From: Thamnaconus septentrionalis
Taxonomy: Eukaryota > Chordata > Actinopteri > Tetraodontiformes > Monacanthidae
Assembly: GCA_009823395.1 (NCBI GenBank)
Contig: CM020503.1
Span: forward strand, 7,395,501 to 7,459,500
DNA: 64,000 bases
Reading direction: 5' to 3'
Shown here: positions 42,842-52,630 of the stretch, in pieces
Numbering within the stretch: position 1 is the stretch's first letter
How the letters are laid out: every line of letters begins with the position of its first letter
The notes under the pieces: generated by a model
Database searches by the model: none
What the model was told of the DNA's origin: nothing
The model's input: only the letters and a program-made list of their open reading frames with translations
Position numbers and translations under genes: made by a program

Positions 42842-43900
42842 AAGATAAGCACACTAGGTGAGAAAAGCTTCCCCCTCTGGCTGTCATATGTGTGGCTATA
42901 AATAGCTCGTGTGAACGCCATTTCAAATATCTCACCCATACAGGACTTAATGAAGTGTCTTTTCTCTTCCCCTGTTTCCGCAGAAAAGAAAATCCCTTCT
43001 TCAACCTCACACGAAGAGAGAGAGAAAGAGAAGAGGGGGGAAAAAAATCATATTTCTGAAAGGGGAAAAAATAAAAGCAGCGCCAGGATATTTTTTTTTT
43101 AACGACTCAAAAAAGATGACCAAGAAGACTCGAGTCGGGATGCCTCGAGGAATCAAAGACACTTGAGTGAATGCTGAAAAATAATGCGTGGATGTCTGTT
43201 TCTTCATCCGTTTAACTCTCACTCCATCTCGACCCATAGTTGTGGCATGATGCTGTTTGACTCTGTAGAAAGTGGCCTGTAGAAAGTGACCATCGCCTGT
43301 TGTGAACACATCCTGTTTCTTGACTGTGAGACGGCAATATTGACATGATGACTTTTCTATTACTATTTATTTTCCCTCCCTCAATTGGAAGGCCGTATTT
43401 CTGTTTTTCGGCCCAGGCGAAGCGCTTTAACGTAGGCGATCTAGACGGACGGCAGAACACACGTTAGCGGCAGCGACAGGGAGCGAGTCTGCAGGGGGGC
43501 TGCAGGTGAACACAGGGCAGGGAAATGAAATGTACGTTCTCAAGCCATACCTGACGTGAGATGCACAAGCGCGACAAGCGGGGGGAGACGGCGAGACAAT
43601 GAGCAAAGTGCTACATGACGGCATCCTGTTCGACCTTCTCGGGTGGGTGGAGGGGTAAAAAGAGTCAAGCATTTGTGTTAATATGCATGCCAAAATCAAA
43701 CCATTTTAGAGTGAGCGTCATGATAATAATCATGTTGATGATGTGAACGCCTGGGTCAGGACTTTGTAAAATGTGTGTATTTTGTTTTTATCATTTTTTT
43801 AAGATAACTGCTATTGTATGTATGTACAGTAAGTATGTGCGTGTGTATTAAAAAATATGTATGTTCATTTCATACTTAGTTTTAAGACTGGCTGTAATTT
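42842..43900 (+). promoter_or_regulatory. ppfia3: ppfia3 3' UTR with a candidate 3' UTR intron
   Basis: Only 16 nt after the stop there is a donor-like CACTAG|GTGAGA (42858), and an acceptor TTTCCGCAG ends at 42983. This gives a possible 126-bp intron in the 3' UTR. An AATAAA occurs near 43069. Further AT-rich sequence continues to about 43900 without a second clear canonical signal. A PPFIA-like coding continuation was looked for and not found. Confidence 0.45.
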
Positions 43901-44524
43901 TCATTTTAGGTTGAATAATGAAAAAGCTGTTTTAAAAATTATGGACATTTAAGATTATGCTACTTGTATGTGTACATTTTGAGGGGGAAAATATGATGAC
44001 GACAACAAGAAATTGTCTTATGATTTAAATTCATACTATTGGAGAGTAGTGATGACAATTAAATATAGTATGACAACAATGATAATGATTGTAAAAGATG
44101 TAATTAAAAAAACTTACCTGTAAAATGCTACTAAGGGAGTTCTTTGGAGAGTTTTACTACTGAGGAGTCGTAAAGAAGCGAGTAGGGAAAAGTTTTGTTT
44201 TTTTCCATTGTTGTTATTATTTGTTCATTTGAGAGCACGTGCTCAGTCTGCCATGAACACAACCGCTCAAGAGAACAGAATATATATGAAATACACCTGT
44301 CCTGAAAGAATAACAATGGTTTCGTAATCAGGTTTAGTGAAAGGCTCAGTGTCAAACATTTAATATGAGCTACTGATATGACATAAAATAGAGAATACAT
44401 ATGTAATTTAATTTAGAGAATTATTTAAGTTTTTTTTTATATATATATAAACACACAACACACACCTAAAATCACCTTTCAATCATCCATTTCACCTCGA
44501 GGCGTTTACCTCAAGGGTTATTTC

Positions 44525-44615
44525 TTTGTCTCAAGGGATTTGCTCAGTCAGTCAGTTGAACCGTTAACTATGTTTGAGGAGACGCATGTTCAAATCCTGG
44601 TCTGTCCAGTTATTT
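44525..44615 (+). repeat. tRNA-like element (A/B-box), probable SINE fragment
   Basis: TTGCTCAGTCAGTCAGT resembles a pol III A box, and GTTCAAATCC 36 bp downstream is a perfect B box. No mature tRNA cloverleaf could be drawn with confidence. A degenerate tRNA-derived SINE head is the simplest reading. Confidence 0.45.
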
Positions 44616-45099
44616 TTAACGCCTCTTTTTCAATGAATCAAAAAGTAAGTGTATTGTTTGACCTTTCACCATAGTGTGGACACGCTGACCCCAGTTTTCC
44701 ACTGAGACCGGCTGAGGCACGTACGCGCGGTATCCTGTTCCACCAGGAGCATTTTAAGGCGGGGCGTTTGCAAGTGGGGCGGTTTTGGGCGGGGCATCCA
44801 GTGCGGGCGGAAGCCGGACCGGTTCAGGTGAGGATTGCAAGATTGCGCGGTAATGCAGGTTGTTTCGAGTGTATTTAAAAAAATAAAAAACTCTACTGTC
44901 TGTCCGAACTGTGTCACAAGTATTGCTGTGTAAAAAAAAAAGAATGATGACACTAAAACAAACTGCTTGTATCATACAAAATGGAGGTATGTAGAGCACA
45001 CCTGCATTTTGTTCATTATAGTTTTCTCCGTAAGTTTTCATAATCTTGATTTAAAGTGAAATCGGGTTTGTTATTTGACAGCCAAACTGAGGTTGCTAA

Positions 45100-45160
45100 T
45101 GTTTAGCGTATGAGCTCATTCACATTTGTGTGAGTTCAAATTCCAGTCAGGGTGAAATCA
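45100..45160 (+). repeat. tRNA-like B-box fragment
   Basis: TATGAGCTCATT followed by GAGTTCAAATTCCAG resembles the anticodon-to-T-arm part of a tRNA. It is shorter and more degenerate than the neighbouring examples. Confidence 0.3.
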
Positions 45161-45618
45161 GCCAATAAAAGATCTGCAGCTGAGCGTTATTTTATTTAAG
45201 TTTCCTTCAAGTTGTTTCAGGCAGGAAAAAAACATGAGTTTTTTTGTGCTCTTTCACCTTCTTTCATTCAAAGCCATTATATAACAGCAAGTTTCTATTT
45301 AAACAGGGCGTGGCTAAAACACTGAGTTTCCCAAACCAGCATACATAATCTTATAGTCTAATGTTTGGAAAGTTTGCAGTCAAAAAAGATTTTATAGTTT
45401 GTCATGTCGTGTTGTGTTGTCGGCTCTGGAGAATTACAAAAAAAAACCGCACACAAGGTGTTGGAAGAGAATTGACCCACCAATTTCACGCACAACAGGA
45501 GGGCTTCCATGGGCCTGAGCTGTCTGTCCTCGTGAGATCACATTTCATTTCCTTGCCCATGTCTCTTCTCCTCTCCACCTTGGCTTTAAAGGAGAAGACT
45601 TTCACACATCACATGGTG

Positions 45619-45690
45619 GTGACCAGGATTCGAACCCTGTTTACTCACATCAGACTGATTGGTCTAACCTGCCCAGGTGGCTGAGGACAG
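45619..45690 (-). repeat. tRNA-like element on the minus strand, probable SINE head
   Basis: Read on the minus strand, GGCAGGTTAGACC is followed about 30 nt later by GGTTCGAATCC, a perfect pol III B box. A full acceptor stem is not evident. It is probably a decayed tRNA-derived SINE. Confidence 0.45.
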
Positions 45691-46547
45691 ATACCAGTCC
45701 ATAAACGAACAGCCATGGCTTGACATTGGTACATTTCGTCACTGGTTTCTTCAATAAGGAAGAAAAAAAACATCAACAAGTGCAGCTGAAGCGTTTCTTG
45801 TCCAATTTTGACGAAAGAAAAAAAAAGTCTCCTCACTCACTTAACTTTACTTCAATTAGAATTTGAAAGGAAAGAAGAGGGAGATAGCTAGCTAGCTAGC
45901 TCCACTTACCTGTTTGCCGCTTCCTGTTGATCTCCGTTGAAGGAAATTTCAAATGTCGAAGATTGAAATCCTCAGAAAATCGACAGACGCAACACAACGG
46001 ACAAAATTTTTGGTGGTTTAGTTTTGTTTTTCATTTTGTTTTGGTTTTGTTTGATTTTGGCTTTACAATGGCCTCTCATTCACCCATTCACTCACACACT
46101 GATACACCAATGTCAGATGTTACACGTTTCCTGTCTACAGAGCAGGAATTTGGCATTTTGCCCCTCAAGTTCCCCCCCGAGGTTCCGGAAAGTCTCAAAG
46201 TTTTCCAGTTGGCTGCTTCCTTCATTATCTTATCAACTGTGGAGCAGAAACAACAAAGTTCACTGTCTCGTGAATAAAATGACATGTGATTGCAGTGTTT
46301 GTTTTCTTTTCTTTTTTTAATCTGATGTTTGTTTTCTTTTTTTTTAATCTTGTGAACTGGACCTTGAGTCTGTTAATAATCAAATCAAATCATCAGTCAC
46401 CCACCGGAGAGTTTGCGCAGGGACACACATGCAGTCTGGGGGGCGATGCCGCAACATGTCCAGTTTGTGTTCACATTGCGTGTTCGAATGCAGAAAGTCT
46501 CAGGCTGATTGGCTCACGTCCTCCCATGTCCTGCGTGTGAGTATGTT

Positions 46548-46583
<36 letters not shown>

Positions 46584-46667
46584 TGTGTATCCTTGAGGGA
46601 GTGGCTTTCCCACTCCTGAGGGGGTGGGAGGGCCGTTAAATCTACATTAAGTCTCACTCATTCTAAA

Positions 46668-46740
46668 TCCATCCATGCATCCATCCTCTAGAGCCGCTTC
46701 CTCCTGCACTCTCTCTGCTGGAGCTTATCCCAGCCCAGAT
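46668..46740 (-). repeat. Truncated SINE 3' tail
   Basis: ATCCATGCATCCATCC followed by GCTGGAGCTTATCCCAGCC matches the tail region of the SINE at 23706-23939. The head is missing. Confidence 0.55.
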
Positions 46741-47719
46741 TCTAAACCTCTGGCATGAAACGTCCAAAAGTAAACCTCAAACAAAATACAAGGTAAGAAC
46801 CGAGGAATTCCCCCTCAGCCGAACATGTCCAGACATGTGCTTGAGTGAGGAGGTCCAACAAACTTGGTCCAGTTACTGCAGCTCTGTGGAGAGGGCCAGA
46901 ATGTTTTTGCCCCACAGAATGTTTACTTCCGACGCCGTGGCCGCTCTGCTCCTGAGAGTGCACCACAGGAAAATGCAACTCTCCCGTCAGGCCTAATGGA
47001 GAGAAACCTGTGACTTCACATGCTGTGCAGACAGCCCTGCGTGCTGCACAGCTGCAGACACGTAAACACTTGTCTCTTTTCCTGTAAATCAGTTCAGACG
47101 CAGTTTCCCTCATTACATCCAGCACGCAGAATAAGATAAACACAGTAAAATGCCTTCATAATAGTTTAGTTGCACTTTCGTTGGCAGATGACGTGGAGAG
47201 ATGTGCGCTAGTGACATCCTTTTTTGCATTTGTAAAGATTTTTCTTTTTTAGGCACAGTTGGCAAAACAAATCCCACCTTGGTCATTTTTCTTGGCGGCA
47301 AACAAGAGAAAATTCCCTTTGTCAGGATGCAGAAGGATGGGGACTGTTGCACTAGAAACCCTAACTCTGTTCAAGTGAAGTCATTTTAATGTTGTTGTTA
47401 ATTTTTTACTGGACGAGAAACAAAGTGCCTGTAAAAAAAAAAAAAATGTCTAATCAACATAGCAATTTAGGTAAATAGCTTATAAACATCCTATTACAAG
47501 AGATTTGTTGTGTTAGGAGGGAATCATTTGGGTGGACTCTTGGCATCACTTGGGTGATTAATGACTCGTGGGACGGGACAAGTTCGTACAGTAAACGGGG
47601 CGGAAGAAGCCCATACATAGTGTTTTGACCAGAGGTCTTCCCCTCGGCGTTAAATCATGGTTTAGATGTAGAAAAGTGTGACTCACACATCACTGTGGTG
47701 AAGGAGGGCCTCCTTCCTC

Positions 47720-47939
47720 CGGCTCCTTTAAAAAGGGCACCAATGTTGCTCCTGCTCAGGTCCTGATTGAACAGAAGTGGCTCCAACAGAGGCGCACACC
47801 TTCTATTTATTAACTTGAACACTTTATTTATTATTTATATTTTCTATCTATTCTATTTGTTTTTTGTTTTTTTTTAAATAAATTAAATCTATTTATTTTT
47901 TGGAGGGTTTTTGAAGACTACTGGTTTTTTTCTCCCACA
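47720..47939 (+). promoter_or_regulatory. fgf21: Candidate fgf21 core promoter and 5' UTR
   Basis: A TATA-like TTTAAAAA lies at about 47727-47734, roughly 205 bp upstream of the start codon. It is preceded by CT-rich sequence and followed by AT-rich sequence (many TTTATT). A transcription start about 25-30 bp downstream of it would give a 5' UTR of about 180 nt. This rests on spacing alone. Confidence 0.3.
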
Positions 47940-48069
47940 ATGCTTCAGCACTCTGGCCTGGCTTTTGTTTTCATCGCCCTGCTCCCCTTTTCTCTGTCAA
48001 TGTACCTGCCCCACTCAAACCCTCTTCTGTCTTTTAATAGCCAAGTCAGAGAGGTGCACCTTTACACAG
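47940..48069 (+). CDS. fgf21: fgf21 exon 1 (signal peptide)
   Basis: ATG CTT CAG opens a 43-residue segment with a typical hydrophobic signal core (GLAFVFIALLPFSLS). It ends at ACACAG|GTACTT, phase 1. Reading on past the donor meets a TGA after four codons, so the splice is needed. The HSGL and QVR..LYT blocks align with human FGF21. Confidence 0.85.
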
Positions 48070-48861
48070 GTACTTATGGCTGATGACTTCGGGACTTTAT
48101 GTGTGCGTGGAAATGTGAGAACGTCGATCACGTGATCAAGACTCTCAGACCTCATCTGACCTTCTTCCTTGCTTTCTTTCTCCCTCGGCGCCACACAGAC
48201 AACCACAGAAGGGGGATGTACGTGCAGATAGCGGCGGACGGGACAGTGTCAGGAAGTGACCTGCAGACACTTTACAGTGAGTGAAAATAAACTGACAGCA
48301 TTCCACATTCCCTCCAGTAGCCTGCTGAATGTGCTCTGACTGGGGGACTGAACCCTCTGATTGCAGGTGTGCTGGAGCTGAAATCGGTTCAAATGGGCCA
48401 TGTAGCCTTGAGGGGGAAGTGGTCGTCTCTGTTCCTGTGCATGGACGCTGCGGGTCACTTGAGAGGACAGGTACAGCCGGCGACGACGTGCGCTCAATCC
48501 AAATCCCCCATCCTTCCTGTCCTTCGCTGACAGCTCACTCGTCCTCCTCCCCCCCCCCCCCCTTCCTCAGAGGCTCTACGTGGAGGCCGACTGCACCTTC
48601 AGAGAGCTGCTGCTGGCAGACGGATACACGCGCTTCCTGTCCTCGCACCACGGCTCCCCTTTGTCTCTGGCGCCCAAACAGTCCCCGGGCCGCCACGCCG
48701 TCCCCTTCACTCGCTTCCTGCCGCTCAGGAATACCTTGGCAGGGGAGAGCGCGTCTGATCAGCCACCAAACAACCCCAGGCTTTTCAACGTGGACTCGGA
48801 GGATCTTCTGGGGATGGCTCACGCAAGCGTGATCAGTCCTCAGTTCTCGGCGGAGAAGTGA
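47940..48861 (+). CDS. fgf21: Fibroblast growth factor 21 (endocrine FGF), four coding exons
   Basis: Secreted metabolic hormone of the FGF19/21/23 subfamily, which signals through FGFR with beta-Klotho. Exons are 47940-48069, 48199-48276, 48367-48470 and 48571-48861, joining to 200 codons plus TGA. Exon 1 encodes a signal peptide (MLQHSGLAFVFIALLPFSLS) and the HSNPLLSFNSQVREVHLYT block, which parallels human PDSSPLLQFGGQVRQRYLYT. The trefoil core shows the FLCMDAAGHLRGQ and CTFRELLLADGY blocks, which keep both cysteines of the conserved disulfide. SPGRHAVPFTRFLPLR and the C-terminal DSEDLLGM correspond to FGF21's RFLPLP and beta-Klotho-binding tail. The 104-nt third exon has the canonical FGF middle-exon length. 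No heparin-binding loop is evident, as expected for an endocrine FGF. Exon 1 is under 60 codons, so simple ORF scans miss it. Confidence 0.92.
48571..48861 (+). CDS. fgf21: fgf21 last exon
   Basis: Encodes RLYVEADCTFRELLLADGYT through the beta-Klotho-binding tail (NVDSEDLLGM) to TGA at 48859. The acceptor is preceded by an unbroken run of about 14 cytosines. Residues match FGF21 (CSFRELLLEDGY, RFLPLP, SSDPLSM) rather than FGF19 or FGF23. Confidence 0.93.
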   Translation, partial: RLYVEADCTFRELLLADGYTRFLSSHHGSPLSLAPKQSPGRHAVPFTRFLPLRNTLAGESASDQPPNNPRLFNVDSEDLLGMAHASVISPQFSAEK

Positions 48862-49210
48862 CGGGAAGTGACTGCCGATTTTGTTTTTTGGTGGGTTGAA
48901 CCTGCGGACTTGATTTCTCTGTAAGTGACTTGAGTATTTCTTTTCTTCTCTGTGGAAATAATGGTCAATTTATTTATTAATTTTATTTATTTATTGTCTT
49001 TATTAAGCCTATTTAAATGTGTTATTTAAATGCAGATTCATTGCCGGGAAAGCACTTTGTTTTGTATTCATTGTTGCATCTGAACAGGAAGAGGTTGCAA
49101 CAGCCCTTTTTTGGGGGGGCGTGACTGGAAAGGTCAACGTGTTTGTGCTGTGTGGGCGTGTTTATCGGTGTCGGGGGAGAGTGAAAATAAACACGGTATA
49201 AATTTCACTT
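48862..49210 (+). promoter_or_regulatory. fgf21: fgf21 3' UTR with AU-rich element and poly(A) signal
   Basis: A cluster of overlapping ATTTA pentamers, with TTATTTATT nonamers at 48970-48978 and 48983-48991, lies about 110 nt after the stop. AATAAA is at 49186-49191. A short 3' UTR of about 350 nt is implied. Confidence 0.65.
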
Positions 49211-50950
49211 GTGTTTGTCTTTCATTCAATGATTCAATGACAATTTAATCAGAAACACACAGGAAGCATTCATTCACAGAGCAGGATGAATCTGTTCAGT
49301 CGTAAGAAACAGTTTGTGTAACTGGAGAAGAAAAAGGGGGAGCAGCAGTGCCCTCTAGTGGACGGATTTAAGAAAAAACATTGCAAGCTTCCCGAAACTG
49401 TGATTCTTTAAGTTGGTGCTCGATGTACAGCTTAGATATCTGCTAACAATGTGATCTGTTTTCAAAGGAGGCTGCACAGTTAAGATGAAACTGTAAAGAT
49501 TTATCTCATCCAGAACACAGACAAGCTCTGGCTTTCATTATACCACACTGATATCACAACTAGTATGAACAGATTTGACACCAAGTGGGTCATCTTTCTC
49601 ACAACTAGATGCCACTAATTATTTGACTGTGTGCCTTTGATATATTCATTACTTTGCTGTTTGAAGTAAATTTAATGAATTACTACATCAGATCCACTTG
49701 AAGAAATGGAATATGAACCGTAACCCTGAACTAGTATTCCTGTTACAATGTTAACAAGGCCTGATTTGTAAAGTTTAAAGGGATCTATTGTTAAATTGAA
49801 TAAAAAAGAAACTCAAAGCAGGTTAGTTGCATCAGTCTAAAGTTAAATAACTGAAAAAAAGAATTGTTGTGTTTTCCTTGACTGATGAAGAGCGGGTATG
49901 ATGACAACATTGTGTCCACTTTCAGGATTTGTATACAGCCAGTATAAGAAAGATGCAAAGTGGTCCATCAAATATTAAACTATTGCAATATTATGTTTGC
50001 AATATGCTTTATTAGCTGCTATTATTACTGTATATGCTTTATCAGATGCTACTAAACCATCGACCCCCAGGGCCTTCGATGTCAGTTTTAGAAGGCTGTA
50101 TTCAATGTTGTAATGTTGTCTGCACTAAATTTCTAATGAATAAATAAATGAATGAATAAATGAATGAATAAAGAAAGGGACACTGGTAAACTGTGCAAAA
50201 ACAATATTTACATTTTTCATACGGAAAAAGTTTTTTTTTACTCCAAAGGAGCAAACCTGTTGAGGTTTTAACCTCCCCCCACACACACACACACACACAC
50301 ATCCATATTCTACTGGTCATTTTCTGTGGTCATCAGCGTAATTCTATCCATCAATACCTATGTTTCTGTGAAAGGAAGGGTGCTAAGATGCGGAGCTCTT
50401 TATTTCAGCCACTGAGCCAAATCGTCCGATCAGTTTTCCAGCCACGTATGTGAAACTCCATCTCCACACATCGAGGAACAAGCGTTAGCGTTAGCGTTAG
50501 CGTTCTCTCGTGCCTCAGTTTGTACAAGCAGGATTTATTTGCCTTGTTTGGCCTGTCGGGCCAGGGCAGCCGCTACGCCGACTGAAACAAATTATTGAGG
50601 TTGGTGCACTTGCAACGGTGCATTAGAAGACATACCTTCCGTGCGGCATCACCGCGTTCCACCGGGTGGAAAGTTCCTGCGACAGGGAGAGCAATGCCGT
50701 TGGAAGCTGCCGCGTGTGACAGCTTAGTAGCTGTGGAAAAGGTCGGTCACAGACGGCAGTGCGGGAGCGCAGCACTAAATCACTCTGGCAAGGGTCTGAC
50801 GCTAAATGTTGTGCTTAGGGATGGCGAGGCCAAAGGAGTGAAGGATTACACTGTACCTGCGAGATTTTATGTCCCGCATGGCACCTGTATATTTAATCTG
50901 CGCATCACAAAGTTCAGATCGGTTCCTCAAATAACCAACACCAGAGCGTC
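49211..50950. other. Spacer between the convergent fgf21 and kcna7 genes
   Basis: Mostly AT-rich, with no recognised gene. It holds a CTCF-like motif (49348-49361), an AC repeat (50280-50302), four tandem GCGTTA units (about 50482-50504) and a more GC-rich block with a 126-codon ORF (50595-50975) that I cannot assign. Confidence 0.5.
49348..49361 (-). promoter_or_regulatory. CTCF-like binding motif
   Basis: On the minus strand CCACTAGAGGGCAC matches the vertebrate CTCF core (CCASYAGRKGGCRS) at all 14 positions and is followed by TGCTGCT. It lies between the 3' ends of fgf21 and kcna7. Occupancy cannot be judged from sequence. Confidence 0.6.
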
Positions 50951-50959
50951 TTTTAAGAA

Positions 50960-51706
50960 AATTAATAAAATATAATCTTTATTAAAAATACTGCATGCAT
51001 GTAGAAGCAGTGGAAGGCATTGGATACTCCCCCCATTAACAGAAAAATGGGTGACGCCGTATCATGAAGCTCACATCCCCGAGGTTGGATCATGTTTCTC
51101 GCGCCGCTAATGTAAACCCCGTGTCGTGAAGGATGCTGCTCATGAGGGATCGCTTTGCAAGAAAATCTCAGCAATCCGTATTCGGTGGCAGCTCCAATCA
51201 TCTGCCGCCACTCTGAATATAACTCAGTGTGAAAGCATCACTGTCAAGACGGCAAAGTCGTTCTCAACTTGAAAAACTTGAAAGCTTGTTGCACTGATGG
51301 ATACTTTTATTAAGACCCTGAGAGTAAAACACACTGTTTGCCTGGGTGTTTTTTTTTCATTAGCTTTATGAAACAAAATTTGCCGTTGAAGGCAAACAGT
51401 GTGTAACAATTACAGGGATCTATTGGCATGAAATCCAATATAGAAAATACTTGAAAAAAAATTCCCTGCAATACTCTTTCTTGCCACTAGATGCCACTAG
51501 ATCTTTCACATAGCTCCTTTGAAGCAACATGTGGCAGGCAAGTACTCTGAGACATACCAATAAATAAATCTGAGAATATAAAATTCTGGTACATTTCCAG
51601 TTTCTGCCATTCCTCATGGATTGTTAACTTAGTAACATAGTCAATTATTTTCATTCTGGCTTTTTTCCACCTTTTCTCCTCTGTCCATCTGCGACACCGT
51701 TGCTCC
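50960..51706 (-). promoter_or_regulatory. kcna7: kcna7 3' UTR with poly(A) signal
   Basis: On the minus strand an AATAAA occurs at 50983-50978, about 725 nt after the stop, and is a likely end of the transcript. Another possible signal is near 51309. The segment includes a 14-bp perfect inverted repeat (51329-51342 and 51391-51404). Confidence 0.45.
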
Positions 51707-52630
51707 TCACACCTGAGTGACCAGTGGCTCCCTCAGGTACATGTTTGCCCCCCTGAAGCCTGGGTTCTGACCCGAACACAGTCCACCCAGCAGCGTCCCG
51801 TTCAGCGGGTGACAGATGCCCTCGATGGCATAATAATCTCCCTCCTGATACCTATCCCCCTCTTCCGCTTCTGCCTCCGCCTCGCCCTCACCCTCCTCGG
51901 GCTCGTCGCCCTCCCACAGGCCGGTTGCGACGTGGGTGTACTCGGTTCGGTCCTCGCACTCAGTCTCGCGGTGGTAGAAGTAGCTGAAGTTGGACACGAT
52001 GACGGGCACCGGCAGCGAGATGGTGAGCACTCCGGCGATGGCGCACATGGAGCCCACCAGCTTTCCCCATACGGTCGCCGGGCACATGTCTCCATAACCT
52101 ACGGTGGTCATGGTGACCACGGCCCACCAGAAGGTGTGCGGTATGCTGATAAAATCTGTGTTGTTGTGGTCGGCCTCTGCAAAGTAAATGGCGCTAGAGA
52201 AGAGGATGACGCCGATGAAGAGGAAGAAGATGAGCAGGCCCAGCTCACGCATGCTAGCCCTCAGCGTCTGCCCGAGGATCTGCAGTCCCTTGGAGTGGCG
52301 GGACAGCTTGAAGATGCGGAAGACTCGGACCAGACGAATGACCCTGATGATGGCCAGGGACGTGGCCGGCGAGGTGTCGTTGTCCTTGGCCAGCTCCGTT
52401 CCCAGCGTGACAAAGTAGGGCAGGATGGCGCTGAAATCTATGATGTTCATCACGTCTTTGAAGAACTGCGTCTTGCTCGGTGAGCAGCTTAAGCGCATGA
52501 TGAGCTCAAAGGAGAACCAGCATATGCAGACGGTCTCCACCAAGAAGAAGGGGTCGTTGAAGATGCTCTGCGGCGGTGGCATGGGCTCACTGGTGTTCCT
52601 AGCATGAGGATGCTGCTTGTGATGAAGCCC
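51707..52630 (-). CDS. kcna7: kcna7 exon 2 (S2-S6, pore and C-terminus)
   Basis: 307 codons from acceptor CTCGGTCAG. Encodes the loop [16 protein letters not shown], then [20 protein letters not shown] (S2), [20 protein letters not shown] (S3), [20 protein letters not shown] (S4), [19 protein letters not shown] (pore) and [20 protein letters not shown] (S6). It continues into an acidic tail (about 20 Glu/Asp/Ala residues) and ends PLVTQV. Nearly identical to vertebrate Kv1 channels through the membrane core. Confidence 0.97.
   Translation of the reverse strand, partial: GLHHKQHPHARNTSEPMPPPQSIFNDPFFLVETVCICWFSFELIMRLSCSPSKTQFFKDVMNIIDFSAILPYFVTLGTELAKDNDTSPATSLAIIRVIRLVRVFRIFKLSRHSKGLQILGQTLRASMRELGLLIFFLFIGVILFSSAIYFAEADHNNTDFISIPHTFWWAVVTMTTVGYGDMCPATVWGKLVGSMCAIAGVLTISLPVPVIVSNFSYFYHRETECEDRTEYTHVATGLWEGDEPEEGEGEAEAEAEEGDRYQEGDYYAIEGICHPLNGTLLGGLCSGQNPGFRGANMYLREPLVTQV

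Larger units (their letters stand above)
43900..47700. other. Spacer between ppfia3 and fgf21
   Basis: No coding exon recognised. It contains three tRNA-like B-box sequences (44525-45690), a SINE-tail fragment (46668-46740) and short GT and T runs. Several ORF-sized stretches lack any conserved motif. Confidence 0.5.

Noticed and set aside
47940..48861. Assignment to fgf19 or fgf23
   Set aside because: HSGL...SPLLSF...QVR..LYT, CTFRELLLADGY and RFLPLR fit FGF21; no FGF19- or FGF23-specific tail.
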